Positions 1 through 8,092 of a stretch of DNA of 64,000 nucleotides are shown here, piece after piece. The notes below the pieces were generated by a model. That model was not told where the DNA came from. It saw only the letters and a list, made by a program, of their open reading frames with translations, and did no database searches. This stretch comes from Candidatus Chlorohelix allophototropha (GTDB lineage: Bacteria > Chloroflexota > Chloroflexia > Chloroheliales > Chloroheliaceae). Location of the stretch: assembly GCF_030389965.1 (NCBI RefSeq), contig NZ_CP128399.1:1116001-1180000 (forward strand). Direction: 5' to 3'. Both the position numbers and the translations under genes were made by a program. The stretch's first letter is position 1. Each line of letters opens with the position of its first letter.

Positions 1-518
1 CCGGAATTTCATTTCGAAGAGCTGAGGGTGATTATGTCAAGCCTGATAGCTATAAAGCGACTTTGCGCGTGAGTGTAGTGCTTGGACAAGTAGAAGCCAC
101 CACCATTGCGTTGGGTAACGAACAATGGATTCTGGTTAAGGGGTTAAACGATAAGTGGCAACCCTTACCCGCCGGAGTGGGCTTCAAAGCAGCCGAGCTT
201 TTCGATTCACAGCGTGGTCTAGGCGCAATTGTGCAAAAAGCTCAAAACCTTGCAATAACCGGAACTGAAACTATCGACGGTGCGGAAAGCTGGAAACTCA
301 GCGGCACTATTCAGGGTAAAGAATTAGAAACCTTTACTGCCGGTACTCTCAATAACAGCGATGTGAATTTCGACATCTGGGTGTCCAAGAGCGATACGCT
401 GCTAAGACAGGCTATTTTAAAAGAAGTTACGCAAGACCCTGCCAAAGGCGTGACGTGGCAAATGAACTTCAGCAAGTTTAATGAAACTGTGACCGTCCAA
501 AGACCACCGGGAGTATAA
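1..518 (+). CDS. LppX/LprAFG-like lipoprotein, 5' end cut off
   Basis: The frame is open from base 3 to the TAA at 516-518, so this is the C-terminal part of a gene that starts outside the window; the TTG at 63 is only an internal codon. The visible part begins EGDYVKPDSYKATLRV and continues with an IALGNEQWILVKG strand and a late DIWVSKSDTLLRQAIL segment. That is the layout of the LppX_LprAFG fold, a half-barrel lipid-binding lipoprotein known from mycobacteria. The signal peptide and lipobox cannot be seen. The stop is 6 nt before an MFS transporter start, so the two are almost certainly co-transcribed. This matches the lprG-Rv1410c (P55) arrangement, in which the lipoprotein hands lipids to, or receives them from, the exporter. 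Family assignment is by pattern, not by search. Confidence 0.72.
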   Translation, partial: GISFRRAEGDYVKPDSYKATLRVSVVLGQVEATTIALGNEQWILVKGLNDKWQPLPAGVGFKAAELFDSQRGLGAIVQKAQNLAITGTETIDGAESWKLSGTIQGKELETFTAGTLNNSDVNFDIWVSKSDTLLRQAILKEVTQDPAKGVTWQMNFSKFNETVTVQRPPGV

Positions 519-524
519 AGCCTG

Positions 525-2126
525 ATGATCAAAGATACGGCGCAACCTGAGCAATCAAAGCCAGCCGAACAGAATAAAAGCGGGTCACCTTGGTTTGTAT
601 TAGGAATACTTTCGATTGGGGTAATTCTTGCTGCCCTCGACCTGACGGTGGTAGTGGCAATCCTGACTAGTATTATGGATAGTCTGGATGTCACAATTGA
701 TAATATTGATCAGGGAGCGTGGATAGTTAGCGCCTATTTGCTGGCTTACACCGTTACTATGCCCTTTATGGGGCGGGTCTCGGATGTTTTTGGACGACGG
801 GAAGTATTTCTAGGTGCGCTGTTAGTATTTGTGGCTGGCTCGGTAGTGGGTGCGCTCGCTACCTCCCTTCCGATTATGATTGCCGCACGCTCCTTGCAAG
901 CGCTCGGCGGCGGGGCAATGGTGCCGGTTTCGATGGCAGTGGTAGGAGACCTTTTTCCATCTAATAAGCGTGGCATGGCGCTGGGAATAATCGGGGCAGC
1001 AGATACGGCGGGATGGGTGCTTGGTCCGTTATACGGTTCACTGATGCTCCGCTATTTTAATTGGCATTCAATTTTCTGGATCAATGTACCGTTAGGTTTG
1101 ATTTCCGCCGCCATTATTTATTTCATGCTCAAACCCGCTCTAAAAACCAGTCGTACTAGCTCGATTAATTTTGGCAAACTCTGGAAGAATATTGATATAC
1201 CGGGTTTTCTGCTGCTAGCAGTGTCGCTTACTTGCCTTTCTCTAGCGCTTGGCGGCAAGGATACGGCAGCCTTGAGTGGCGCTTCACTTGAAGAAATCAC
1301 CAAAAACCCCCTGAAAGAATACCAGATACCTCTGCTAATCGGCGCGGCAGTAGCATTGATACTCTTTGTCCTTACCGAACTGAGAATAGATAAACCGCTA
1401 ATAAACATACGCACTTTTTTGCGCGTACCCTATTCAGCCGCGAACCTTGCCAATTTGTTTATCGGGGGGGCGTTGGTTGCGGCGCTGGTAGGGATTGCGC
1501 TATTTGTTAACTCGACCGACCGCAGCAACAGCGCAATTGACATATCATTCCATAGCGCCTTGGCGCTTGCTCCGTTGACGCTGGGAATGGCGCTGGGAGC
1601 GGTTCTTGGCGGTTGGCTTAGTGACAGATTGGGTTATCGACTTGCTACAATTTTTGGTTTAGTGCTGGTTTCGGGTGGCTTTTTGCTGATGAATCGTTGG
1701 GATACTCACTGGCAACCACCGAACGACTTGTGGAATATGTTGCCCGGCGCAAGTGTGGCGGGTTTGGGTTTTGGTTTCGTGATTGCCCCGGTGGGCAGTG
1801 CGGTCATAGACTGGGCAGAACGCGAAGAAATAGGGGTTGCCGCCGCACTGGTACTCATTTTGCGGTTGGTGGGCATGACTCTTGGCACTTCTTTCCTAAC
1901 CACATGGACTCTCAATCGCTATAACGACTTGAAGCCAAAGAACATAGATATTACAAAAATTGACGCGCAAGCTTTGAGCCTTCCGTTGGCACAAGCTGTT
2001 ACCGAGGTCTTTTTAGGGGCGGCAGCGTTGGCAGCGTTAGCAATTTTTCCTGCATTACTACTGTCTCAGCGCAAGCTTAGTTCTCAGGAAGAACAAGACA
2101 GGCACGAAATCAGCCATTTACTTTAA
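525..2126 (+). CDS. MFS exporter, DHA2 (EmrB/QacA) type, P55-like
   Basis: This 533-residue polytopic membrane protein has about 14 hydrophobic segments. TM1 carries the DHA2-type LDLTVV motif, and the TM2-3 loop carries motif A (GRVSDVFGRREVF). A QALGGGAMVP stretch and a motif-C-like GAADTAGWVLGP follow, and the LGGWLSDRLGYR loop repeats motif A in the second half. The family exports drugs or lipids in exchange for protons. The position 6 nt after an LppX/LprAFG lipoprotein makes a lipid or lipoglycan substrate more likely than a drug, as for mycobacterial P55; the substrate is inference. The ATG at 525 overlaps no upstream gene and keeps the whole of TM1. The C-terminus is short and charged. 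Confidence 0.88.
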   Translation: MIKDTAQPEQSKPAEQNKSGSPWFVLGILSIGVILAALDLTVVVAILTSIMDSLDVTIDNIDQGAWIVSAYLLAYTVTMPFMGRVSDVFGRREVFLGALLVFVAGSVVGALATSLPIMIAARSLQALGGGAMVPVSMAVVGDLFPSNKRGMALGIIGAADTAGWVLGPLYGSLMLRYFNWHSIFWINVPLGLISAAIIYFMLKPALKTSRTSSINFGKLWKNIDIPGFLLLAVSLTCLSLALGGKDTAALSGASLEEITKNPLKEYQIPLLIGAAVALILFVLTELRIDKPLINIRTFLRVPYSAANLANLFIGGALVAALVGIALFVNSTDRSNSAIDISFHSALALAPLTLGMALGAVLGGWLSDRLGYRLATIFGLVLVSGGFLLMNRWDTHWQPPNDLWNMLPGASVAGLGFGFVIAPVGSAVIDWAEREEIGVAAALVLILRLVGMTLGTSFLTTWTLNRYNDLKPKNIDITKIDAQALSLPLAQAVTEVFLGAAALAALAIFPALLLSQRKLSSQEEQDRHEISHLL

Positions 2127-2264
2127 ACAAAACCTATACACAACCTTTCACAGAAATAATCCCTAAAACTTGCCAATCCGGTTTATTATGTAGGTGGTTA
2201 TTTGTAAATAAAAAACTTGGATATGCGCATATTAGAAATTGTTTATTGAAAGAAGGGTATATAA

Positions 2265-2720
2265 ATGGCTTTACAAGTAGGTAACACTGCCCCTGATTTT
2301 ACAGTTAAAGATCACAAGGGGAATATCGTAAAACTTTCCGCGTTCAAGGGGGTCAGCCCGGTAGTGTTGATATTCTACCCCGGCGATGAAACCCCCGGTT
2401 GCACTATTCAGCTTTGCAGCGCTCGTGACGATTACGATAAGTATCGCGAAGCAGGAGTAGAAGTGTTCGGGGTGAATCAGGCTGATCAAGAGAAGCATAC
2501 CCGCTTTGTGGCGAAACACAAATTAAAAACCCCACTGTTGGTTGATCGCAATTATGCGATATCCGAGAAATATGATGCCTTGATGAAATTAGGACCAATG
2601 CGCCTGATTAATCGCACCGTAGTTGGCATTGATACAGAGGGTAAAATCGTTTTCTACAAACGTGGGATGCCTTCCACCGCTGAAATCCTTTCAAGCTTTA
2701 AAGTAGTAAAGGCGCAATAG
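2265..2720 (+). CDS. Thiol peroxidase of the PrxQ/Bcp type
   Basis: A 151-residue peroxiredoxin that reduces H2O2 and organic or lipid peroxides in the cytoplasm. The thioredoxin-fold start (GNTAPDFTVKDHKGN) leads to FYPGDETPGC, with the peroxidatic Cys46. Cys51 lies five residues later and is the usual resolving cysteine of atypical 2-Cys PrxQ enzymes. The length is normal for the family. It has its own leader: 138 nt separate it from the MFS gene, with AAAGAAGGG about 8 nt before the ATG as ribosome binding site. A clear hairpin terminator follows, so it is probably monocistronic. A second, very different peroxiredoxin-fold gene with UxxU lies at 6292. Confidence 0.93.
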   Translation: MALQVGNTAPDFTVKDHKGNIVKLSAFKGVSPVVLIFYPGDETPGCTIQLCSARDDYDKYREAGVEVFGVNQADQEKHTRFVAKHKLKTPLLVDRNYAISEKYDALMKLGPMRLINRTVVGIDTEGKIVFYKRGMPSTAEILSSFKVVKAQ

Positions 2721-2759
2721 GCTTATTCCTGTCGACCATTTAGAAGTTTGTATTAGCCG

Positions 2760-2791
2760 ATAAGGGGTTTTAAACCCCTTATTTCTATTTT
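2760..2791 (+). terminator. Rho-independent terminator after prxQ
   Basis: An 11-bp perfect stem, ATAAGGGGTTT (2760-2770) with AAACCCCTTAT (2772-2782), is followed by TTCTATTTT. The A-rich opposite side could also stop minus-strand transcription. Confidence 0.75.
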
Positions 2792-2911
2792 AAGCTACTC
2801 TTTCTTGGATAATAATGTTCGATTATTTTAATGAACGCTTAATCTTTGCAAAAATTTGATAATTGGCAACACTTTTTTTAGATATTTTTTACAATCGAGT
2901 AGTATAGTGTC

Positions 2912-3004
2912 TGTAGAGGAATTAATCTCCAAAAGTAATCCTCTTGTCCAATAATCCCGCACAAGCTTAGCACAATCCGCCCTTATCCCTTAGGGCGGTT
3001 TTTA
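2912..3004 (+). ncRNA. Possible small RNA ending in a terminator
   Basis: Between the prxQ terminator and the next gene there is no credible reading frame, yet a complete second terminator occurs: CCGCCC (2977-2982), loop, GGGCGG (2993-2998), then TTTTT. About 12 nt downstream of a TATAGT box (2903-2908) lies an AGAGGA...TCCTCT hairpin. An upstream terminator, a -10-like box, a hairpin and a terminal terminator together fit a transcript of about 90 nt. No good -35 was found and no known RNA family is recognised, so this is a weak call. Confidence 0.27.
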
Positions 3005-3107
3005 TTTGCCGATTTTCAATAATCCTCATTTTTCTTCGTTCCTTTCTTTTTCTCCAATTCTGTACTACAGCAAAAATAAATAATCATATTCCAACGAGAA
3101 AATTCAT

Positions 3108-3200
3108 ATGTATAATAAAAGCAGACGTAACAAGTTTGACTATAATTCATCGCCGCTTAATATTGAAGCTATAGTACGGCAAATATTTTCCCAATTGTAA
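3108..3200 (+). CDS. Possible 30-residue leader ORF
   Basis: ATG at 3108 to TAA at 3198-3200 encodes 30 residues (MYNKSRRNKFDYNSSPLN..., ending IFSQL). It ends 6 nt before the start of the secreted-protein gene at 3207, so translational coupling is possible; that gene has no obvious ribosome binding site of its own. The ORF itself also lacks a clear Shine-Dalgarno sequence. No family is recognised and the call is tentative. Confidence 0.25.
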   Translation: MYNKSRRNKFDYNSSPLNIEAIVRQIFSQL

Positions 3201-3206
3201 AAACAA

Positions 3207-4439
3207 ATGAAGCAATGGTTTCCAGAATTACTGCTTACTATCACCATAATAATTATGGTGGTTTTAACCTTAACGGTGAAATTATACTCGGTACACCTAC
3301 TTGCGCCGCCCCGAACTCACCTTGCGGCGACAGGTTGCGACCAAGCGCCCACTAACCCGCCCTCAGCCCGAGCCCTATTTCTAGAACGCTACGCCGAAGA
3401 TTGGGGAGTTTATTGTGAGAATAGCCCAATCTCACCCTATAACCCACCTATTTGGCAAAAACTGTATTCAAGTTATGGCGGAGGTTCGCTGGAATGTGCG
3501 CTGGCATCAGGAAGTGCAGCCTATTCCAATGTTTACTGTTATCACGATATGAACTCGAAGCCCAATGCCAAAAGCTTTATTCTGAGCTTCTCTTTCTGGA
3601 TACCTGCCACCACCTGCAATAATCAGGGAGGCGAATCAATTATACAGGCGCTGGAATTTACCTTTAACAAATATTACCAATCAAAAAGATACGAGTTCGC
3701 GCTACAGTATCAGAATGTGTGGGATGGCTACGGGGTAAACGATGAACCATCGTGGCATTACTGGATACCGACCGCAGATGGAATATCAGGTAGTTGGACA
3801 AATCTACCTAACCCAATCCACCAGTGCCTTCAGGGTAATAGTTGGCATACATTCTTATTCGAGGGAGAGATAAATAGCAGCGATCAGGTGGTATATAAAA
3901 ATTTTACGCTGGATGGAATTGCAAACGATCTGACAACAATTGCCCCGCAAACTGCACCCGCTTCCACCTTTGGAGAGAAACTAACTATTAGCGTGCAGCT
4001 TGACAGCAATTCACATGGAGACCCTTACAAATTACTCCTCAACAAAATCAATTTTATAGCAGCAACAAAAAGATGGGAGGTTGCCACCCAAGCAGATGAT
4101 GGTACGGGGGGTACAAGCGGCGCCTTCTCATGGGCAATCAAAAACGCGGGAATAGACGAGGCAATTACTTTCCAGCCGAGTGTAACAAAAATTAATTTTA
4201 CCGGGTCGCTGAATTATCATAATTTACAAGTGGGTGCGTTGATTTATGGTAGGTGTAGCGCTAAGGCGGAGATTACCATTGATGGCGCGGGCACAGGCGC
4301 AAACTCCAAAGGATTAGTGCTGAATGGAAATAATCTGCTTTATGGCGTTAAAGTCGCCAAGTTCAGTCTCCAACAATTGAGCATACCACTCGCCAGCGGC
4401 AATAACCAACTTACCTGTGTATCTACCAGCAAACTATAA
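3207..4439 (+). CDS. Secreted or membrane-anchored protein of unknown function
   Basis: This 410-residue protein begins with one hydrophobic segment (LLLTITIIIMVVLTLTVKLY, about residues 9-28), acting as signal anchor or signal peptide. The rest is polar, rich in Gly, Ser, Asn, Thr and aromatic residues, with several cysteines (GVYCEN, SLECAL, VYCYHD, TTCNNQ, IHQCLQ) suggesting extracytoplasmic disulfides. The middle looks like a beta-sandwich. The last 130 residues (DDGTGGTSGAFSWAIKNAG...) resemble the start of secreted beta-helix repeats that follow a TSG.SLR.AI pattern. No catalytic motif is recognised. A possible 30-codon ORF ends 6 nt upstream. The next gene starts 122 nt downstream with its own leader. 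Confidence 0.75.
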   Translation: MKQWFPELLLTITIIIMVVLTLTVKLYSVHLLAPPRTHLAATGCDQAPTNPPSARALFLERYAEDWGVYCENSPISPYNPPIWQKLYSSYGGGSLECALASGSAAYSNVYCYHDMNSKPNAKSFILSFSFWIPATTCNNQGGESIIQALEFTFNKYYQSKRYEFALQYQNVWDGYGVNDEPSWHYWIPTADGISGSWTNLPNPIHQCLQGNSWHTFLFEGEINSSDQVVYKNFTLDGIANDLTTIAPQTAPASTFGEKLTISVQLDSNSHGDPYKLLLNKINFIAATKRWEVATQADDGTGGTSGAFSWAIKNAGIDEAITFQPSVTKINFTGSLNYHNLQVGALIYGRCSAKAEITIDGAGTGANSKGLVLNGNNLLYGVKVAKFSLQQLSIPLASGNNQLTCVSTSKL

Positions 4440-4561
4440 ATTTTGCCAGATTTGTAGCCACTCTCATTAAAATTGTCACAACTATATGACTACTTGAATT
4501 GCTTTACATAAAAGCCGTATAATTCAATGTAGGTTACCGTGATTGAACAGACCTGAAGCAG

Positions 4562-6160
4562 ATGCCAATATTTACGAAACACCCTGAAAGAAGCATAGTT
4601 CTGATTGAAGTGGAGACAAGCGAGCCGCGTTCATCATGGTGGCGTGCCCATTGGCTGAAATTGGCTTTGAGCGGCGCAGCGCTGATACTGCTTACGGTTG
4701 TCGCAGTAATGTGGTTGCGTAATTCGTTAACCGCCGTTGAAACTGAGCTTGATCGCAGTCGCAATCTTTATTACGCCGGACATTATACCGAAGCGGTGCG
4801 CCGACTGCGTGAGTATGTCGTTACCAACCCTACGGACTATGAAAGCCGTCTCTTGCTGGCACAAGGTTTGCTACAATTGCAACAGCCGCAACCTGCCGCC
4901 GGATATTTGCGCAATGTGCTGGCAACCCACCCTGATGACCCTGCCGCTACCTATTGGCTAGGACGCGCCCTTTCCGAAGACGGTAAGTATGAGCAAGCCG
5001 AACAAACGCTGACCTCTGCCACTAACAACGAATATCGAGCGCGTATTTTGCTAGCGTTGGGGGAAAACTACTACCGACAAAGCCGCTTTCAGGAAGCACG
5101 TAGCACCATTAACGAAGCCATGAAGTTGGGTAGCACCCTTGATACCCCTGAAGCGTATCGCGCCAACTATCTTTATGCCTTGCTGCTACTAAGTGACCTG
5201 CGCTTTGATGATGCCCGCGCTCAATTCAAACGCACCGCTTCGATATTTCCCGATGGTAAATGGCAAAATAACGCGCCGTTGGCGTGGAATATCTCTAAAT
5301 ACAACGAGCGAATCCGACAGATTACAGCCGCCCTTCCGGCAGACGCAAGCCAAGAAGCCGAAGCGGCGCGGCGCACCAAAGCTGGTTACGCTTTGCTGAG
5401 CGGTGAGGAATTTGGACTGGCGGAAGAACAGCTAGTGCGCGTGTTGCAGCTAACGCCAAATTTTATAGATGCACAGGCTTATCTTGCCTCTATTTACTGG
5501 CGTACGGGCAGGGTTTTGCAAGCACAGGATACGCTTTATTCGGTGCTGCAAGCCGACCCTACCAACCGCTTTGCTCGTCAAATTTTTGTGCAATTGCTGG
5601 TAGATCAGTTGCAACATGCCCAACCTGCCGTTAATTCTACCGAACAGGTCAATAAAGCGCGGGATTTTGCGCAAGGATTAATTCAGGCTTTATTGAAAGA
5701 ACGCCCTGATGACCCGCTCTTACAGGTGGATTTAGCCCGTTTCTATATGGTGCAAGGACAGTACAGCAAAACGGAAGAAGCCTATATCAAGGCGCTGGAA
5801 TTGAACGATAAAAGCCCTGCGCCCGGCTTGAACGTGGAAGCATTACTGCTGCAACTCTATACTGAAATAGGGGTTGACCCTTGCGGTAGAGGGGGCATGT
5901 TTGCAGAGCGCGTGGTGCAAGATTTCCCGCAAGACCCCGATAGCTGGTATTTTGCCGGGCTTTCTAACGTGCTATGTAACAAATACAACCTTGCCATCAC
6001 CCAGTTTCAGAGAGCTTTGGAATTAAAACCCAACTGGCCTATTGCTACCTACCGCCTGGGAATTGCTTTCTTCGAGCGAGGCGATAAAGAGCAAGCTACC
6101 CGCTATTTTGATATGGCTAATGACCTCGAACCTAGTAGCCGTTGGATGCGCCCCAACTAG
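4562..6160 (+). CDS. Membrane-anchored TPR protein
   Basis: 532 residues. A cytoplasmic head of about 35 residues (with a WWRAHWLK stretch) is followed by one TM helix (LALSGAALILLTVVAVMWL, about 37-55) and then roughly twelve TPR-like helical hairpins. Typical TPR signatures are YYAGHYTEAVRRLREYVVTNP, YWLGRALSEDGKYEQAEQ and YRLGIAFFERGDKEQATRYF. The solenoid would face outward. TPR arrays usually act as protein-docking scaffolds; the partner is unknown. Alternatives are an O-linked GlcNAc-transferase-like or cell-envelope assembly scaffold, but no catalytic domain follows. The start at 4562 keeps the head before the TM; a later in-frame start cannot be excluded. Confidence 0.85.
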   Translation: MPIFTKHPERSIVLIEVETSEPRSSWWRAHWLKLALSGAALILLTVVAVMWLRNSLTAVETELDRSRNLYYAGHYTEAVRRLREYVVTNPTDYESRLLLAQGLLQLQQPQPAAGYLRNVLATHPDDPAATYWLGRALSEDGKYEQAEQTLTSATNNEYRARILLALGENYYRQSRFQEARSTINEAMKLGSTLDTPEAYRANYLYALLLLSDLRFDDARAQFKRTASIFPDGKWQNNAPLAWNISKYNERIRQITAALPADASQEAEAARRTKAGYALLSGEEFGLAEEQLVRVLQLTPNFIDAQAYLASIYWRTGRVLQAQDTLYSVLQADPTNRFARQIFVQLLVDQLQHAQPAVNSTEQVNKARDFAQGLIQALLKERPDDPLLQVDLARFYMVQGQYSKTEEAYIKALELNDKSPAPGLNVEALLLQLYTEIGVDPCGRGGMFAERVVQDFPQDPDSWYFAGLSNVLCNKYNLAITQFQRALELKPNWPIATYRLGIAFFERGDKEQATRYFDMANDLEPSSRWMRPN

Positions 6161-6223
6161 CCTAAGCATAGTTGACTCTTTAAGTTAAGTTTTCACGAAT
6201 GTTCCGCGAATTAGCTCTACTTA

Positions 6224-6254
6224 TTCACATTTCACAGATAGGCTTTGTTATAAT
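6224..6254 (+). promoter_or_regulatory. Putative sigma-70 promoter for the selenoprotein gene
   Basis: A perfect TATAAT (6249-6254) is preceded 19 nt upstream by TTCACA (6224-6229). The -10 is good and the -35 and spacing are weak. It lies about 38 nt before the TTG start at 6292. Confidence 0.4.
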
Positions 6255-6291
6255 CTGTTTGGTCAAGTAAGATAATAATAAGGTGAGAACA

Positions 6292-6894
6292 TTGGCATTA
6301 CCAAGCATTGGGGCAAAAGCTCCCGATTTTCAATTACCTACTCCGGATGGCTCATTAATACGCCTTTCAGATTACCAACAACCGCAGCTAATATGCTTTA
6401 TGCGGCACTTGGCTTGAATGCCTTGAGCGGAACATCTGGTGCAGTTGCATCAGCCTAATTTTATACAGCAATTGGCTAACCTGAAGGCACGCTTACTGGT
6501 GATTTCTTTCGCCCCACCTGAGCATTTCCACAAATGGCTGGATTATTGGAAACAGATTCACCTTGCCCCCGAACTTGCAGGGAAAAAAACGCCTGAAAGC
6601 AACCAACTGTTACAGCAAACTGTCTTTCTCAGTGACCCACAACGAGAGGTATATCGCGCTTACAAACTAGGCAAATACTCAATGTTGACAGTGTATGGTC
6701 CTTCTGTGCTGGCGAAATATACCTTATATGCTGCACAGGGCAAGAAAATTCTCAAAACCCGTGAGGATGTATTGCAGAAGGGCGGAGATTTTGTGGTGAG
6801 CGCAGAAGGTAAAATTACCTTTGCCCATAGCGGACGCAACCAACTTGATCGACCGCACTCCCAAATTCTGCTTGATTCGCTGCTTCGCGCCTAA
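6292..6894 (+). CDS. Probable selenoprotein, SelL-like AhpC/TSA_2 redox protein (UxxU)
   Basis: The frame runs from TTG at 6292 (AGGTGA at 6281-6286, 5 nt upstream) to TAA at 6892-6894, interrupted only by TGA at 6415-6417 and 6424-6426. The first part reads LPSIGAKAPDFQLPTPDGS...LICFMRHLA, the standard N-terminal half of a thioredoxin-fold peroxiredoxin-like protein. Family members continue RH-x-x-C-x-x-C, and both cysteine positions are UGA here, giving U42-M-P-U45. The second part continues without loss (AEHLVQL, FLSDPQREVYRAYKLGK, GGDFVVSAEGKITFAHSG, DRPHSQILLDSLL), as in AhpC-TSA_2 proteins. If both UGA are read as selenocysteine the product is 200 residues. UxxU with a diselenide is known from selenoprotein L. 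The alternative, a pseudogene with two nonsense mutations exactly at the two catalytic cysteines and nowhere else, is much less likely. Confidence 0.8.
6436..6453 (+). promoter_or_regulatory. Candidate bacterial SECIS hairpin
   Basis: CTGGTGC (6436-6442) can pair with GCATCAG (6447-6453), with one G-U pair, around an AGTT loop (6443-6446). The loop starts 16 nt after the second UGA and 25 nt after the first. Bacterial SECIS loops normally lie about 16-37 nt from the UGA, inside the coding region, with a G (often GU) in a small apical loop. Both features are present. The fold was judged by eye only. Confidence 0.5.
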
Positions 6895-6933
6895 GTTTGG
6901 AATGGTTTGGACGGGAAATCAGTTCGGTTTACT

Positions 6934-6963
6934 TTGCCACACCTCCACAAACCCGGCTATAAT
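6934..6963 (+). promoter_or_regulatory. Putative sigma-70 promoter for the alpha/beta hydrolase
   Basis: TTGCCA (6934-6939), an 18-nt spacer and TATAAT (6958-6963). Transcription from here would give a leader of about 180 nt before the start at 7152, with no recognised riboswitch in it. Confidence 0.5.
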
Positions 6964-7151
6964 ACGCTAACTCTTATCGCTAAGCCCGTTACAATTTCTA
7001 TAAGGGCGCTTTCGCCACATCAGGCTTTTATTAAGTTTTTCTGCGTGTGACACTCGGTTTCACCCGACATTATTCTTAAACCCATATACTAATGTATGGA
7101 CTATTTCTTATTGCTTAACTTGCCAATCAATGATGAATGGAGGACACAAAG

Positions 7152-7997
7152 ATGAGTGTAACTACCAAAACCGGCGAGGTTACTACCGGCGATGGCATAA
7201 CTTTGCGCTATATCGAAGCGGGAGCGGGGCAACCGCTTGTGATGATTCCGGGCTGGTCACAAACAGCCGCCCAATATAGGGATCAAATCGAGGCTTTGTC
7301 GGATCGCTACCGGGTTATTAGCCTTGATATGCGCGGACATGGTGAGTCGGATAAACCCAATAGCGGCTACCGAATAGCGCGTTTTTCTCAGGATTTGCAT
7401 GATGTGTTGGTAGAACTTGACCTGCAAAACGTGGTGTTGCTGGGACATTCGATGGGCTGTTCAATAATCTGGAGCTATTGGGACACCTTCGGGGCAGAGC
7501 GGATTTCAAAACTTGTGCTGATTGATCAAGTAGCCTTCGTAACCTCGAACCCGGCTTGGAGCGCGGAAGAACTGGAAGCAGCAGGCGCAATCTTTGACCA
7601 TCCAACACTGGTTGGTTTATGTAATGGAATAGCCGGAGCGGAAGGAGTCGCTACCAGTACCGGCTTGGTGGGAAGCATGTTTACCGGAGCCGCCAGCGCG
7701 GAGTTGAAACAGTGGGCAGTTGATTTAAATCTGAAACTTCCGCGACAGCACGCCGCCACCTTGTTATACAATCATTGCACACAAGATTGGCGCGATGTGA
7801 TTCCTCAAATTAACGTACCTAGCCTAGTTATCGGAGGAACGGTCAGTATATTTCCGGCAAAAGCTGTAGAATGGGTACACCAACAAATCCCCGGTTCGCA
7901 ACTGGCAATTTTCAATGAAAGCGAAGGAGGCAGCCATTTCATGTTTATCGAAGGGGCTGCTAAACTCAACAATCTGGTTAGGGATTTCATCGGTTAA
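7152..7997 (+). CDS. Alpha/beta-fold hydrolase
   Basis: 281 residues from the ATG at 7152. GGAGGA at 7139-7144 is ideally placed for that start, while an earlier in-frame ATG at 7137 overlaps it. The protein begins with a short DGITLRYIEAGAGQPLVMIPGW strand region carrying the oxyanion-hole segment. The nucleophile elbow is GHSMG, followed by a lid region, and GGSHFMFIEG near the C-terminus supplies the catalytic His. It resembles the non-heme haloperoxidase and esterase group and acts on a small ester, lactone or similar substrate in the cytoplasm; the substrate cannot be told. It is a single gene with its own promoter and a terminator-like hairpin at 8061. Confidence 0.88.
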   Translation: MSVTTKTGEVTTGDGITLRYIEAGAGQPLVMIPGWSQTAAQYRDQIEALSDRYRVISLDMRGHGESDKPNSGYRIARFSQDLHDVLVELDLQNVVLLGHSMGCSIIWSYWDTFGAERISKLVLIDQVAFVTSNPAWSAEELEAAGAIFDHPTLVGLCNGIAGAEGVATSTGLVGSMFTGAASAELKQWAVDLNLKLPRQHAATLLYNHCTQDWRDVIPQINVPSLVIGGTVSIFPAKAVEWVHQQIPGSQLAIFNESEGGSHFMFIEGAAKLNNLVRDFIG

Positions 7998-8060
7998 TCT
8001 CTACGGTGGTTTCCAATCACCTGTTTTGGTCACTTTCCCACCTACAAAAAAAATTGTTTT

Positions 8061-8092
8061 CAGGCAAGCGGTTATACGCCCCTTGCCTGTTT
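8061..8092 (+). terminator. Terminator-like hairpin after the hydrolase
   Basis: CAGGCAAG (8061-8068) pairs with CTTGCCTG (8082-8089), with an inner GCG/CGC extension, followed by a short T-rich tail. It ends the single-gene unit. Confidence 0.55.

Noticed and set aside
6439-6894. A separate 151-codon gene starting at GTG 6439, downstream of the two TGA codons
   Set aside because: It would lack the thioredoxin-fold N-terminus, has no ribosome binding site, and the same frame upstream encodes exactly the missing half; the selenoprotein reading explains both parts.
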